Shown here: piece by piece, positions 16,243-24,289 of the stretch
Position numbering within the stretch: position 1 is the stretch's first letter
How the letters are laid out: each line of letters begins with the position of its first letter
DNA from: Opitutaceae bacterium
GTDB lineage: Bacteria; Verrucomicrobiota; Verrucomicrobiia; Opitutales; Opitutaceae
Assembly: GCA_028688225.1 (NCBI GenBank)
Contig: JAQTYQ010000029.1
Coordinates: 1 to 40,141, forward strand
Direction of reading: 5' to 3'
Length of the DNA stretch: 40,141 bases
Notes under the pieces: generated by a model
Told to the model about the DNA's origin: nothing
Databases searched by the model: none
What the model saw: the letters and a program-made list of their open reading frames with translations, nothing else
Program-made: the position numbers and the translations under genes

Positions 16243-19200
16243 TCAGTTTTTGTCACGGAAATCGCAACGCAGGCAGCGTTTCGCTTCGCAGATCGCGACC
16301 GTTTCGGTCCAGGGTTGCTCGACCTCGTTGAAGTTGTGGCGGCGGCGTTCGACCGGCAGCAGTTCCATCTTGGCCCGCGGGTATTTGGCCGGATCGGCGC
16401 TGGGGTTGAAGGGCACGGCGCATTCCCGGTCCTTGCGCCAGAAGGCGTGCTCGGCGCCGGTGAGTTGGACGTCGATGGCCACCGCGGCGCGCTCGCCGCC
16501 GGCGACCGCTTCGACCACCGAGGACGGTCCCAAGGCGGCGTCGCCGCCGCAGTAGAGCCAGTCAAGCGCGGTGCGGCCGGTGAGCGGATCGGCGGCGATG
16601 AAGCCGTCCTTGTTCAGGGTCACCGCCAGGCCGTCGAGAATCTCCGCCGGTTCGAGTTTCTGGCCGATGGCCGTGATGACCTGATCGGCGGGGACCACAA
16701 AGGGTTTCTCGGGCGCAGCCTTGGGCCGGCGGCGGCCGCTGCGGTCGAACTCGCCCAAGATCATGGCCTGGCACTTCACGCCGCAAACCCGGCCGTTTTT
16801 GGCCATGATTTCGACCGGCGCCGTCAGCACCTTGATCGCCACGCCCTCATGCTCGGCCTCCTCGATTTCTTCGGTGTAGGCCGGCATCTCGTCGCGGGTG
16901 CGGCGGTAGAGCACCGTCACCGTGCGCGCGCCCAGGCGCACCGCCGTGCGCGCGGTGTCAACGGCGGCGTTGCCGCCGCCCACCACCACCACGTCGCGGC
17001 CGATGGGGGCCGAGCCGCGGATGTTGTACTCGCGCAGGAAGCGGATGGCGTCGTTCACGCCCTTGAGGTCCTCGCCCGGCACGCCCAGGTGCTGGCCGGC
17101 GGGGGCGCCCACCCCGAGGAACACCGCCTCGTAACCCTGCTGGCGCAGACCCCGGAGCGTAAAGTCGCGGCCGAGGCGCTGGTTGGTCTCGATGGTGACG
17201 CCCATGCGCTCGATCATGCGCACTTCGAGCGAGAGGATTTCGCGCGGCAGGCGGTAGGCCGGAATGGTTTGCACCGGCATGCCGCCCGGGCGTGACTCGC
17301 CCTCAAACACCTGCGGCCGGTAGCCGAGACGGGCGAGGAAATAGGCGCACGACAAACCGGCCGGACCGGCGCCGACGATGGCGACCTTGCGCCGGGCGTT
17401 GGTTTCATTTGGTCGCACCTCCGGAAGCTGGATGGTGACCTCTTCGTCGACCATGAACCGCTTCACGCCGCGGATCGACAGGGCCTCGTCCACCATGCCG
17501 CGGCGGCATTTGTCCTCGCAGGTGTGGAAGCACACGCGGGCGCACACCGCCGCGAAGGGGTTGCGTTCGCGGTGCAGGCGCAGGGCCTCGGCGATGCGCT
17601 TCTCGCTCACCAAGGCGATGAAACCCGGCACGTCGACGCCGGCCGGGCAGGCGCTCTGGCACGGCGCGCGCACGAGGTTCGGACACACGCCGGCCGGGCA
17701 GCGCTTTTCCCGGATGTGCGCCTCGTACTCGGCGCGAAAGTGGCGGATGGTGGACAGCACCGGGTTGGGCGCCGTCTGCCCCAGTCCGCACAGCGAAGTC
17801 TCGCGGATGATGCGGCCGAGCTCTTCGAGCCGCTCGATGTCTCCCTCCACCCCCTTGCCCTCGCAGATGCGGTTGACGATCTCGAGCATGCGCTTGGTGC
17901 CGATGCGGCAGGGCGGACACTTGCCGCAGGACTCGTCCTGCACGAAGTCGAGGAAGAACCGCGCCATGTCCACCATGCAGGTGTCCTCGTCCATGACGAT
18001 GAGGCCACCCGAGCCCATGATGGCGCCGAGTTCCTGCAGGGACTCGTAATCGACCGGCACATTGAGGTGCTGGCGCGGAATGCAGCCGCCCGAGGGGCCG
18101 CCGAGTTGCGCCGCCTTGAAGCGCTTGCCATGGGGGATGCCGCCGCCCAGTTCGTAGATGATGTCGCCCAGCGGCGTGCCGATCGGAATCTCCACCAAGC
18201 CGGTGTTCTGGACCGCACCCGCGAGCGCAAAGACCTTCGTGCCGCGCGATTTTTCGGTGCCCCGGGAGGCGTACCAGGCGGCGCCGCGCGTCAGAATGAT
18301 CGGAATGTTGGCGAAGGTCTCGACGTTGTTGAGCAAGCTCGGCTTGCCCCACAGCCCGGCCTGCGCGGGAAACGGGGGGCGCGGCCGGGGTTCGCCGCGT
18401 TTGCCCTCGACCGAGGTCATCAGGGCGGTTTCCTCGCCGCAGACAAAGGCCCCCGAGCCCATGCGGATCTCGAGTTCGAACGAAAAACCGGTGCCCAGGA
18501 TGTTGGGGCCCAGATAGCCGCGTTGGCGCGCCTGGCCGATGGCAATGCCGAGGCGCTCCACCGCCAGCGGATACTCGGCGCGCACGTAGGCATAGCCCTG
18601 CGAGCCGCCGATGGCGTAGCCGGCGATGACCATGGCCTCGATCACGCTGTGCGGGTCGCCCTCGAGCAGGCTGCGGTCCATGAATGCGCCCGGGTCGCCC
18701 TCGTCGCCGTTGCACAGCACGTATTTCACGTCGCCCTTGGCCCGGCGGCAGAGCTCCCACTTGAGGCCGGTGGGAAAGCCGGCGCCGCCGCGGCCGCGCA
18801 GGCCGGAATCCTTGACCACGGCGATCACCTGTTCCGGGGTCATGGCGGTCAGTGCCTGGCGCAGGGCCGCATAGCCGTCGTGGGCGAGGTAATCGTCGAT
18901 CCTCAGGGGATCGATGATGCCGCAGTTGCGCAGGGCGATTTTGACCTGGCGGTTGAAAAACGGGTTGTCCTGGATCTGCGTCAACGGCTCGCCGGTCTCG
19001 GCTTTGCGCCACACCAAGCGGTCGATCACCTCGCCGCATCGCACCGTCCGCTCGACGATGTCGTCAACGTCCGCGAGGGCGACCTTGCGGTAAAGAATGC
19101 CTGCCGGCTGGCAGATGAGCACCGGGCCGCCGGCGCAGGGTCCGAGACACCCGGTCTCCACGACCTTCACCTGGGTGAGGCCGCGCCGGGCGAGGGCTTC

Positions 19201-19284
19201 CTTGAGAGCCGTGCTGAGGGACAAAGCCCCGGCGGCGACGCAGCCGGCTCCGGCACAAAGGTTGATGCAGGTGACATTGGGCAT
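16243..19284 (-). CDS. hydB: hydrogenase diaphorase subunit fused to a GltD/NfnB-like flavoprotein
   Basis: The 1013-residue chain joins two flavoprotein modules. Residues 1-100 form a thioredoxin-like [2Fe-2S] domain (Cys6, 10, 15; Cys46, 50). About 105-520 is NuoF/HydB: the NADH/FMN site GLRGRGGAGFPTG (161-173), CNGDEGDPGAFMD, and a [4Fe-4S] at Cys453, 456, 459 and 499. About 525-1013 is GltD-like: eight cysteines (529-593), FAD site VAIVGAGPAGLSC (634-646), second dinucleotide site VVVGGGNAAVDTARTAVRLG (767-786) with YRRTRDEMPA, and a C-terminal CEAKRCLRC. Such modules use NAD(P)H, so a link between H2, NADH and NADPH is inferred. This domain pairing recalls the Sporomusa-type Nfn (Stn) transhydrogenase. 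Confidence 0.93.
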   Translation of the reverse strand: MPNVTCINLCAGAGCVAAGALSLSTALKEALARRGLTQVKVVETGCLGPCAGGPVLICQPAGILYRKVALADVDDIVERTVRCGEVIDRLVWRKAETGEPLTQIQDNPFFNRQVKIALRNCGIIDPLRIDDYLAHDGYAALRQALTAMTPEQVIAVVKDSGLRGRGGAGFPTGLKWELCRRAKGDVKYVLCNGDEGDPGAFMDRSLLEGDPHSVIEAMVIAGYAIGGSQGYAYVRAEYPLAVERLGIAIGQARQRGYLGPNILGTGFSFELEIRMGSGAFVCGEETALMTSVEGKRGEPRPRPPFPAQAGLWGKPSLLNNVETFANIPIILTRGAAWYASRGTEKSRGTKVFALAGAVQNTGLVEIPIGTPLGDIIYELGGGIPHGKRFKAAQLGGPSGGCIPRQHLNVPVDYESLQELGAIMGSGGLIVMDEDTCMVDMARFFLDFVQDESCGKCPPCRIGTKRMLEIVNRICEGKGVEGDIERLEELGRIIRETSLCGLGQTAPNPVLSTIRHFRAEYEAHIREKRCPAGVCPNLVRAPCQSACPAGVDVPGFIALVSEKRIAEALRLHRERNPFAAVCARVCFHTCEDKCRRGMVDEALSIRGVKRFMVDEEVTIQLPEVRPNETNARRKVAIVGAGPAGLSCAYFLARLGYRPQVFEGESRPGGMPVQTIPAYRLPREILSLEVRMIERMGVTIETNQRLGRDFTLRGLRQQGYEAVFLGVGAPAGQHLGVPGEDLKGVNDAIRFLREYNIRGSAPIGRDVVVVGGGNAAVDTARTAVRLGARTVTVLYRRTRDEMPAYTEEIEEAEHEGVAIKVLTAPVEIMAKNGRVCGVKCQAMILGEFDRSGRRRPKAAPEKPFVVPADQVITAIGQKLEPAEILDGLAVTLNKDGFIAADPLTGRTALDWLYCGGDAALGPSSVVEAVAGGERAAVAIDVQLTGAEHAFWRKDRECAVPFNPSADPAKYPRAKMELLPVERRRHNFNEVEQPWTETVAICEAKRCLRCDFRDKN

Positions 19285-19326
19285 GACGGTCGGATCCTTG
19301 GCGGATGAGTCTCGCTGCTGGCGGGT

Positions 19327-19830
19327 TTATTCGTATTTCTGGAGGATGACGGGAACGTGGTTCGGCTTGATGCTTTGGTGGACGGCGTTGTCCACCAGGC
19401 AGGCCGGCGCGATGCCGCAGGCACCGAGGCAGCGCGCCACCTCGAGGGTGAACTGGCGGCTGGGGGTCGTCTGGCCGACGTCGACGCCGAGGGTGTGCTT
19501 GAAGGTCTCGAGCACCCGCTTGCCGCCGCGCACATAGCAGGCGGTGCCCTGGCAGACGCGAATGGTGTGGCGGCCGCGTGGCGTGGTCGAAAAAAAGCTG
19601 TAGAAGCCCACCACCCCCGCGACTTCACTGTAGGATTTGTTGAGGCCGGTGCAGATATGCTTGAGAGCCGTCTCCGGCAGATAGCCGAAAAGGCCTTGGG
19701 CGATCTGCAGCAGCGGGATGAGGGCGCCGGGGATGTTCCGGTATTCGGCGATCACCTGGTCGAGGCGGGCAAAGCGTTCGGCCTCGGTCGCCGGTTCGAC
19801 GTTGGCGCATACGGTGGCGGTGCTGATCAT
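19327..19830 (-). CDS. hydC: hydrogenase [2Fe-2S] subunit, NuoE/HydC type
   Basis: This 167-residue thioredoxin-like [2Fe-2S] protein passes electrons to HydB. The cluster ligands are in VCQGTACYVRGG (Cys-x4-Cys) and ARCLGACGIAPAC. The N-terminal helical part includes IPGALIPLLQIAQGLFGYLPE and the family's VVGFYSFF. It is first in a leftward operon, 42 bases before hydB. The chosen ATG has GGAG five bases upstream. The frame extends a further 68 codons upstream without family similarity and would run through the hairpin at 19995-20033, so it is not used. Confidence 0.93.
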   Translation of the reverse strand: MISTATVCANVEPATEAERFARLDQVIAEYRNIPGALIPLLQIAQGLFGYLPETALKHICTGLNKSYSEVAGVVGFYSFFSTTPRGRHTIRVCQGTACYVRGGKRVLETFKHTLGVDVGQTTPSRQFTLEVARCLGACGIAPACLVDNAVHQSIKPNHVPVILQKYE

Positions 19831-19994
19831 GGGGTCTCCGTTGGGCAGGGGGCAGGGAAGTCTGCAGCAGGGGCGATTGTTGATAGTGCATGAAAGGCCG
19901 GAACGCGCCAGTATCCTATTAATGGCACTTAAAGTTGTGAGCTTTTCGTTCCATTGGAGTAATAGAACTAATAACAGCGACGGCGATGGACTCC

Positions 19995-20033
19995 TGAGGA
20001 TCCGGCGGCCACGAGGTGGCCGCCGGATCCTCA
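19995..20033. repeat. perfect 18-bp inverted repeat between the hyd and ure operons
   Basis: An 18-bp perfect inverted repeat (arms 19995-20012 and 20016-20033, core GGATCCGGCGGCCAC) surrounds a 3-base GAG loop. No T-run follows on either strand, so it is not an ordinary intrinsic terminator. It stands in the 333-bp divergent region 165 bases upstream of hydC and 131 bases upstream of ureE. It could insulate the two divergent promoters, serve as a protein site, or be a REP-type repeat. The rest of the region, 19831-19994, is AT-richer and should contain the hyd promoter, but no convincing -35/-10 pair could be picked out. Confidence 0.75.
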
Positions 20034-20056
20034 AACCATCAAAAAATCCTCATGGA

Positions 20057-20073
20057 TTGGCTCAGCCTGTGCT
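20057..20073 (+). promoter_or_regulatory. candidate sigma-54 (-24/-12) promoter for ureEFGD
   Basis: TTGGCTCAGCCTGTGCT has the invariant GG and GC separated by exactly ten bases and agrees with the RpoN consensus YTGGCACGRNNNTTGCW at 11 of 14 defined positions. It faces ureE, whose ATG is 91 bases downstream. Nitrogen control of urease through RpoN and NtrC is well known in other bacteria. No NtrC enhancer dyad was recognised nearby. A match this short can occur by chance. Confidence 0.45.
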
Positions 20074-20163
20074 CATTTCGGGGGCCATGCACCGCAAGCT
20101 CAAAGCCGCGCACCGTCCTCATTCCGCTCGCCGCGGCGGCCTGCTGTCGACCCGGACGCGACC

Positions 20164-20664
20164 ATGCACCTGATCTACGCACCGCTCGCCTCGTTTGCCG
20201 CCGTACTGCCCGAAGTCGCCGTCCGCGCCGACCGGCAGCAGCTGGCCAGGCGCCGGTGGCGTGCGGCCGCCGATGACGGGATGGAGTTCGGCTTTGAATT
20301 GGAGGCGGCGCTCAGGCACGGCGACGTGGTGTGGGCCGGGGCGCAGGCGCGCTACGTCATCCGTCAGTCGGCCGAACCGGTGTTGGAAATCCCGCTGGAT
20401 ATGGCGTCCGACGCCGCGGCGGTGATCGGCTGGGCGGTCGGCAACCTGCATTCTGCGATCGAGGCCCAGCCCACCCGGATCCTCGCGCCGGACGATCCCG
20501 GGCTGCGGCAGACGCTCGACCGTCTGGGCATCCCTTACCAAGGGATCACGGCGGTGTTTCAGCCGCACCGCTTCGCCGGCAACCTGGCCGGACACGGGCA
20601 TGCGCACCACCACGACCACCCGCATCCCGCGCCGCACGATCATGGCCACGCTCCCCACCACTGA
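20164..20664 (+). CDS. ureE: urease accessory nickel chaperone UreE
   Basis: UreE binds nickel and delivers it through UreG to the urease active site. The 166-residue protein has the two-domain UreE outline (N-terminal beta domain, then the metal-binding domain with VGNLHSAIEAQPTRILAPDD). Its C-terminal tail is very His-rich: 11 of the last 23 residues are His (HGHAHHHDHPHPAPHDHGHA). Such tails store several Ni2+ ions. It opens the rightward ureE-F-G-D operon, with the candidate -24/-12 promoter upstream. Its 3' end overlaps ureF by 23 bases. Confidence 0.92.
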   Translation: MHLIYAPLASFAAVLPEVAVRADRQQLARRRWRAAADDGMEFGFELEAALRHGDVVWAGAQARYVIRQSAEPVLEIPLDMASDAAAVIGWAVGNLHSAIEAQPTRILAPDDPGLRQTLDRLGIPYQGITAVFQPHRFAGNLAGHGHAHHHDHPHPAPHDHGHAPHH

Positions 20665-21352
20665 TACGGCCCGCTGGCTGGCGGCCCTGCTGCAGACGGC
20701 AGATTCGTTTTATCCCACGGGCGCCTACGCCCATTCGTTCGGGCTGGAGGGTCTGGTGCAGGAAGGCGTAGTGCGCGACCCCGCCACGCTGCGGACTTTT
20801 CTCCTTGAGCACGCGCTGCCGCAACTGGCCCGCACCGATCTGCCGCTGGCGGCGCAGGCCTGGACGGCGGCCGGCGATCCGCCCGCCTGGGACCGGCTGC
20901 GCGAGCTGTGTCTGCTCGGCTCCGCCCTGCGCGGGGCCCGCGAACCGCGCGAGGCGGCCGAGGCCATCGGCCGCCAGCGCCTTGAACTGGCCGCCCGGCT
21001 GCACGGCGGTCTGGCGGCGGACTTCAACCGGCGCGCATGCGCGGAGGGCTGGCCATGGCCGGCGTGCGTCGCCGCTGCCATCGAAGGTCGCGCGCTTGGT
21101 GCTCCCCGCGAGGCCGTGCTCGCCGCCGTCGCCTATGCCGCGGCGGCCGGCTTGCTCGCCGCTGCCGTGAAACTGCTTCGCCTCGGCCAGAACGCCTGTC
21201 AGACGCTGCTGGCGGAGGCGCTGGCCCGGACGCCCGCCATCGTGGCCGAGGCCGTGGCCATCGAGGTCACCGACCTCGGCGCCTTCAATCCCTGGTGGGA
21301 CATTGCCGCGGCCCGGCATGAGTCCGCCGACTTCCGGCTGTTCATCTCATGA
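20642..21352 (+). CDS. ureF: urease accessory protein UreF
   Basis: UreF is the all-helical GTPase-activity regulator in the UreD-UreF-UreG complex that carries nickel and CO2 to apo-urease. The 236-residue product has the family opening LLQTADSFYPTGAYAHSFGLEGLVQEG (residues ~12-38), the mid-protein CLLGSALRGAREPREAAEAIGRQ, and a C-terminal LRLGQNACQTLLAEAL. The start at MATLPTTDTARW lies inside the end of ureE, in another frame. A 14-codon longer start would read the His-tail region of ureE and is unlikely. An intergenic palindromic element separates it from ureG. Confidence 0.92.
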   Translation: MATLPTTDTARWLAALLQTADSFYPTGAYAHSFGLEGLVQEGVVRDPATLRTFLLEHALPQLARTDLPLAAQAWTAAGDPPAWDRLRELCLLGSALRGAREPREAAEAIGRQRLELAARLHGGLAADFNRRACAEGWPWPACVAAAIEGRALGAPREAVLAAVAYAAAAGLLAAAVKLLRLGQNACQTLLAEALARTPAIVAEAVAIEVTDLGAFNPWWDIAAARHESADFRLFIS

Positions 21353-21361
21353 CATTATTTA

Positions 21362-21426
21362 ACCACCAAGACACAGAGATAAAATCGGATCGGGCTTTCT
21401 CTGCTCTGTGCGCTCTGCTCCGTGGT
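21362..21426. repeat. palindromic intergenic element between ureF and ureG (ACCAC...GTGGT type)
   Basis: The left arm reads accaccaagacacagaga and the right arm includes ctctgtg and ends in ccgtggt. The two arms are imperfect complements around a short centre: accac pairs with gtggt and cacagag with ctctgtg. Its wording resembles the element at 27979-28038, so both may belong to one family of small transcribed repeats. It fills almost the whole 88-bp gap. Confidence 0.5.
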
Positions 21427-21440
21427 CCAGAAATAAACCC

Positions 21441-22064
21441 ATGACCCGTCCTCCACGCATCGGCATCGGGGGCCCGGTCGGATCCGGCAAAACGATGCTC
21501 TGCCTCAAGCTCTGCCAGCGATTGCGCAACCGCTACCAGATGGCGGTGGTGACGAACGACATCTACACGCTTGAGGATGCACAGTTCCTGCAACGGCACG
21601 GCGCCCTGCCGCCCGGGCGCATCGTCGGCATCGAGACGGGCGGCTGCCCGCACACCGCGATCCGCGACGACACCACGATGAACGAGCAGGCCGTGCGCAG
21701 TCTTGAGGCGAAGTTCCCCGACCTGCAGCTCGTGCTGGTCGAGAGCGGCGGCGACAATCTCTCCGCGACGTTCTCACCCGAGCTGGTCGACGCGTTCATC
21801 TACGTCATCGACGTGGCCGAAGGCGACAAGATCCCGCGCAAGGGCGGCCCGGCGATCCGGTTCAGCGATCTGATGATCATCAACAAGATCGACCTGGCGC
21901 CTCATGTCGGCGCCGACCTCGACGTGATGGCGCGCGATGCCAAGGCGATGCGCGGCGAGCGGCCGTTTGTGTTTTGCGACCTCAAGCGCGGGCACAACCT
22001 CGACCAGATCATCGCCTGGATCGAGCGGGAGGTGCTGTTCGCCGTCGCGGCCTCCGGCGGTTAA
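21441..22064 (+). CDS. ureG: urease accessory GTPase UreG
   Basis: UreG is the SIMIBI-class GTPase that drives nickel insertion into urease. The 207-residue protein shows the P-loop [11 protein letters not shown] (residues ~6-16), VVTNDIYT, the metal-binding Cys-Pro-His motif in [31 protein letters not shown], and the guanine-specificity motif [13 protein letters not shown]. The ATG at MTRPPRIG is used because the upstream 11 codons come from the palindromic element. It is followed 13 bases later by ureD. Confidence 0.95.
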   Translation: MTRPPRIGIGGPVGSGKTMLCLKLCQRLRNRYQMAVVTNDIYTLEDAQFLQRHGALPPGRIVGIETGGCPHTAIRDDTTMNEQAVRSLEAKFPDLQLVLVESGGDNLSATFSPELVDAFIYVIDVAEGDKIPRKGGPAIRFSDLMIINKIDLAPHVGADLDVMARDAKAMRGERPFVFCDLKRGHNLDQIIAWIEREVLFAVAASGG

Positions 22065-22077
22065 GAGTCGCGGCACC

Positions 22078-22995
22078 ATGTTCACCCAACGCCAGAACCC
22101 GCTCTTGTCTGCCGAAGTCTTGGCGACGGAGGACGCCGCCGAAAACGCCGACGGCGCGGCTGCTCCCGCTCGGCGGGCCCCGACCGGCTTGTCCGGCTGC
22201 CTCGAACTGGTGGCCGCGCCACGCGCGGATGGTCGCACGGTGCTGGCGCGGCAGTCGTTCCGGGCGCCGTTCCACCTCGGCAAACCATACTGGGATGGTC
22301 GCGTGCTCCAGGCGCAGGTGGTCAACTCCACGGCCGGCATCCTCGCCGGCGACCGGCTGGAGTTGGCGGTGGGCGTGACCGCCGGCGCCGCGCTGCGGGT
22401 GACGACACCGGCGGCGACGCGCGCGTTCATGATGCATAGCGGCGCGGCGGAATGCCGGCAGACGTTCACCGTCGAGACCGGCGGCTGGCTGGAGTATGCG
22501 CCCGAGCCGTTATGCCCGCATCGCGGGTGCGACTACACCCAGACCACGCGACTCGAAATCGCCGCGGGCGGCGAAGCCTATTGGGTGGACACGCTCGCGC
22601 CGGGGCGGATCGGCCGGGGCGAGGCTTGGGCCTGGCGGCGACTGCGGCTGATACTGGAGGTTGTACAGGCAGGCGAACCCATCTTGCGGGAGCGACTCGC
22701 CGGTTCCGGCGCGGAGATGGAGCGGGCCGCGGCGTTTTTCGGCACCCCCAATGGCTGGCTGGCCACCGTGCTCGTTTTGAGTCCGCGCCTCCAGTCCGGT
22801 GATCCGGTCTGGACCCGGATCCGCGCCCTGCATGGCGGCGGGCGCTGGGTCGGGGTCACCCGTCTGCGCCACAGCGGGTGGATCGTGCGCGCCATCGTTC
22901 CCGCCGGCCAGGAACTGCGCGACCTGCTGGCGGAGTTGCGTAGTCTGCTGGCGGAAAAACTCCCGCTGCTCGGCAGCGATCTGCGGAAGCTCTGA
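22078..22995 (+). CDS. ureD: urease accessory protein UreD
   Basis: UreD (UreH) is the scaffold that binds apo-urease and recruits UreF and UreG. The 305-residue protein contains the family block VVNSTAGILAGDRLEL, followed by ALRVTTPAATRAF and GWLEYAPEPLCPHRGCDYTQ, a beta-rich core. About 45 N-terminal residues before the core are Ala/Pro-rich and poorly conserved in style. It ends the ureE-F-G-D run; a perfect hairpin follows at once. The order ureEFGD separated from ureABC is unusual compared with the classic ureDABCEFG order. Confidence 0.88.
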   Translation: MFTQRQNPLLSAEVLATEDAAENADGAAAPARRAPTGLSGCLELVAAPRADGRTVLARQSFRAPFHLGKPYWDGRVLQAQVVNSTAGILAGDRLELAVGVTAGAALRVTTPAATRAFMMHSGAAECRQTFTVETGGWLEYAPEPLCPHRGCDYTQTTRLEIAAGGEAYWVDTLAPGRIGRGEAWAWRRLRLILEVVQAGEPILRERLAGSGAEMERAAAFFGTPNGWLATVLVLSPRLQSGDPVWTRIRALHGGGRWVGVTRLRHSGWIVRAIVPAGQELRDLLAELRSLLAEKLPLLGSDLRKL

Positions 22996-22996
22996 G

Positions 22997-23023
22997 AAGT
23001 TTTCGTGCAGCGCACGAAAACTT
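22997..23023. terminator. perfect 12-bp hairpin right after ureD
   Basis: Arms AAGTTTTCGTGC and GCACGAAAACTT pair perfectly around the loop AGC, beginning two bases after the ureD stop. No T-tract follows on the plus strand, so termination would be weak; it may instead protect the 3' end of the ureEFGD message. It lies 14 bases before the start of the nuclease gene. Confidence 0.45.
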
Positions 23024-23036
23024 AATGTAGAAAAAG

Positions 23037-23774
23037 ATGATGAATGAAAAACAGCCTGCATCTGACCAGGGATTGGATTTTCATGAGCGGTACGAAAGCC
23101 TGCGGGTCGTGGCGGATGACCGGGAGGAGCCGGGCGGCGTCATTGCCGAGTTGCGCGGCATGACGGGAGTGGAGGTCGAAGTCCGGCGGCTGACCGTGGG
23201 AGATTATCGGGTGGAGGATCGGTTTGCGGTGGAGCGCAAGACGCTGCGCGATTTCGCGCAGTCGGTGATCGATGCGCGGCTGTTCCGGCTGGCGGCGGCG
23301 CTCGCGCGGGGCGCGGCGCGCGGGATCCTGATCCTGGAAGGCACCGGAGCCGATCTGCAGGACAGCGGCCTCAGCCGCGAGGCGCTGCAGGGAGCGCTGA
23401 TCACGGTCGGCGTCTTTTACGGCCTGCCGGTGTTGCGGGCGCGGGATGCCGCGGAGACGGCGCGGCTGCTCGTCTACCTTGGGCGGCAGGCGCAGGCGTT
23501 CACCCGGGGCGCGCTGGCCCGGCCCGGTTATCGCCCGAAAGGCAAACGCGCCCGCCAGCTCTTCCTGCTGCAAGGGCTGCCCGGCGTCGGGCCGGAGCGG
23601 GCCGCCCGGTTGCTCGAACGCTTCGGATCCGTCCAGGCGGTGAGCGCCGCCCCGGCCGCGGATCTGATCGCGGTGGCTGGCATCGGCGAGACGCTCGCTA
23701 CGCGCATCCGCTGGGCGCTGGAGGAGTCCGCCGGCCCTTACGCCGCGGACCGCGCTGCCGCTCACCCGCGCTGA
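23037..23774 (+). CDS. ERCC4/XPF-type nuclease with helix-hairpin-helix domain
   Basis: The 245-residue protein has an ERCC4 nuclease domain (about residues 20-150). The catalytic pattern is clear: Asp28, GDY (55-57), ERK (66-68) and Asp72, then SVIDARLFRLAAAL. A linker leads to a C-terminal double helix-hairpin-helix (about 177-228: LPGVGPERAARLLERFGS, then VAGIGETLATRIRWALEE). This is the architecture of XPF/Hef/Mus81 structure-specific endonucleases without the helicase part. The family is typical of archaea and eukaryotes and scattered in bacteria. The role is inferred to be cleavage of branched or flapped DNA. It starts at tandem ATGs and lies on the same strand as ureD, but has no link to urease. 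Confidence 0.85.
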   Translation: MMNEKQPASDQGLDFHERYESLRVVADDREEPGGVIAELRGMTGVEVEVRRLTVGDYRVEDRFAVERKTLRDFAQSVIDARLFRLAAALARGAARGILILEGTGADLQDSGLSREALQGALITVGVFYGLPVLRARDAAETARLLVYLGRQAQAFTRGALARPGYRPKGKRARQLFLLQGLPGVGPERAARLLERFGSVQAVSAAPAADLIAVAGIGETLATRIRWALEESAGPYAADRAAAHPR

Positions 23775-23777
23775 AGC

Positions 23778-23820
23778 GCCAAGCGCCCGACCGCGCCCAC
23801 CGGCGCTTGGCCCGCGTTTT
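23778..23820 (+). terminator. candidate intrinsic terminator after the nuclease gene
   Basis: Arms GCCAAGCGCC (23778-23787) and GGCGCTTGGC (23802-23811) pair perfectly and are followed by CCGCGTTTT. The T-run is short, so this is moderate. It begins four bases after the stop codon. Confidence 0.55.
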
Positions 23821-23888
23821 AGCGCACGGGGGAACATGTCCAGCCTCGGTCATCAATCGGCATTCGTGTTTGCGCTCGCGTCGCAGCC

Positions 23889-23913
23889 ACACGTCAACTA
23901 ATAGTTGACATGT
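23889..23913. repeat. left copy of a 25-bp inverted repeat framing the HTH gene
   Basis: The core GTCAACTAATAGTTGAC is itself a 17-bp palindrome with one central base. The full 25 bp are identical to the reverse complement of the copy at 24290-24314. The repeat ends one base before the HTH start codon, so it occupies the place of a ribosome site and would act well as an autoregulatory operator. It might equally be the terminal repeat of a small mobile unit. See the paired right copy. Confidence 0.85.
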
Positions 23914-23914
23914 C

Positions 23915-24280
23915 ATGAGTGCTCCTCTTCGCCTTCCCCCGCAATTGGAACTGCCCGCCGGCCTGTTGGATCTGCTGGTGGATGCGGCCGCGGCCATCGT
24001 GGCCGACAAACGCAAGGCTTCCCACAGCGCACACCGCGCCCGGAAGGGCGGCACGATCCGTCCGGGCCGCGAGACGCCGCTCTGGAACGTCCTCGCGGCC
24101 GAGATCCGGCCGCATCTGAGCAGCTACGGCGCGCAGGCGAACCTCGGGCGGGTGCTGGGCCTGTCGCGCCAGCAGATCAACGCCTTCTTCACCCGGCGCA
24201 CGCGCATGCCCGACGCCGAGCGGACGCTGCAACTCCTGGCCTGGCTGATGGCCGTAAGGCAGAACCGGCCGCCGTCCTGA
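23915..24280 (+). CDS. small helix-turn-helix protein in an inverted-repeat cassette
   Basis: This 121-residue protein is not assigned to a named family. Residues ~15-35 form an amphipathic helix. The C-terminal part (~78-112) reads as a helix-turn-helix of the XRE/Cro type: LGRVLGLSRQQINAFF, followed by RRTRMPDAERTLQLLAWL. The protein is basic in the middle. It starts with ATG directly after a perfect palindrome and has no Shine-Dalgarno site, so it may be translated from a near-leaderless message. It stands alone between the nuclease gene and the convergent ureC, framed by the 25-bp repeats. A self-repressing DNA-binding protein that recognises the repeats is the simplest reading, and is inferred. 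Confidence 0.65.
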   Translation: MSAPLRLPPQLELPAGLLDLLVDAAAAIVADKRKASHSAHRARKGGTIRPGRETPLWNVLAAEIRPHLSSYGAQANLGRVLGLSRQQINAFFTRRTRMPDAERTLQLLAWLMAVRQNRPPS

Positions 24281-24289
24281 CGGAGAAGA

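Noticed and set aside
15022..17295. A 757-codon open frame on the plus strand opposite hydA and hydB
   Set aside because: It lies wholly antisense to two strongly supported proteins, has no family motif, and long antisense frames are expected in GC-rich coding DNA.
17524..19308. A 594-codon plus-strand frame opposite hydB
   Set aside because: It is antisense to the NuoF-like domain, with composition (Ala, Gly, His, Arg) typical of a shadow frame.
19831..19994. Rex-type redox repressor site upstream of the hyd operon
   Set aside because: A TTGTGA half-site is present, but the second half does not match at any normal spacing.
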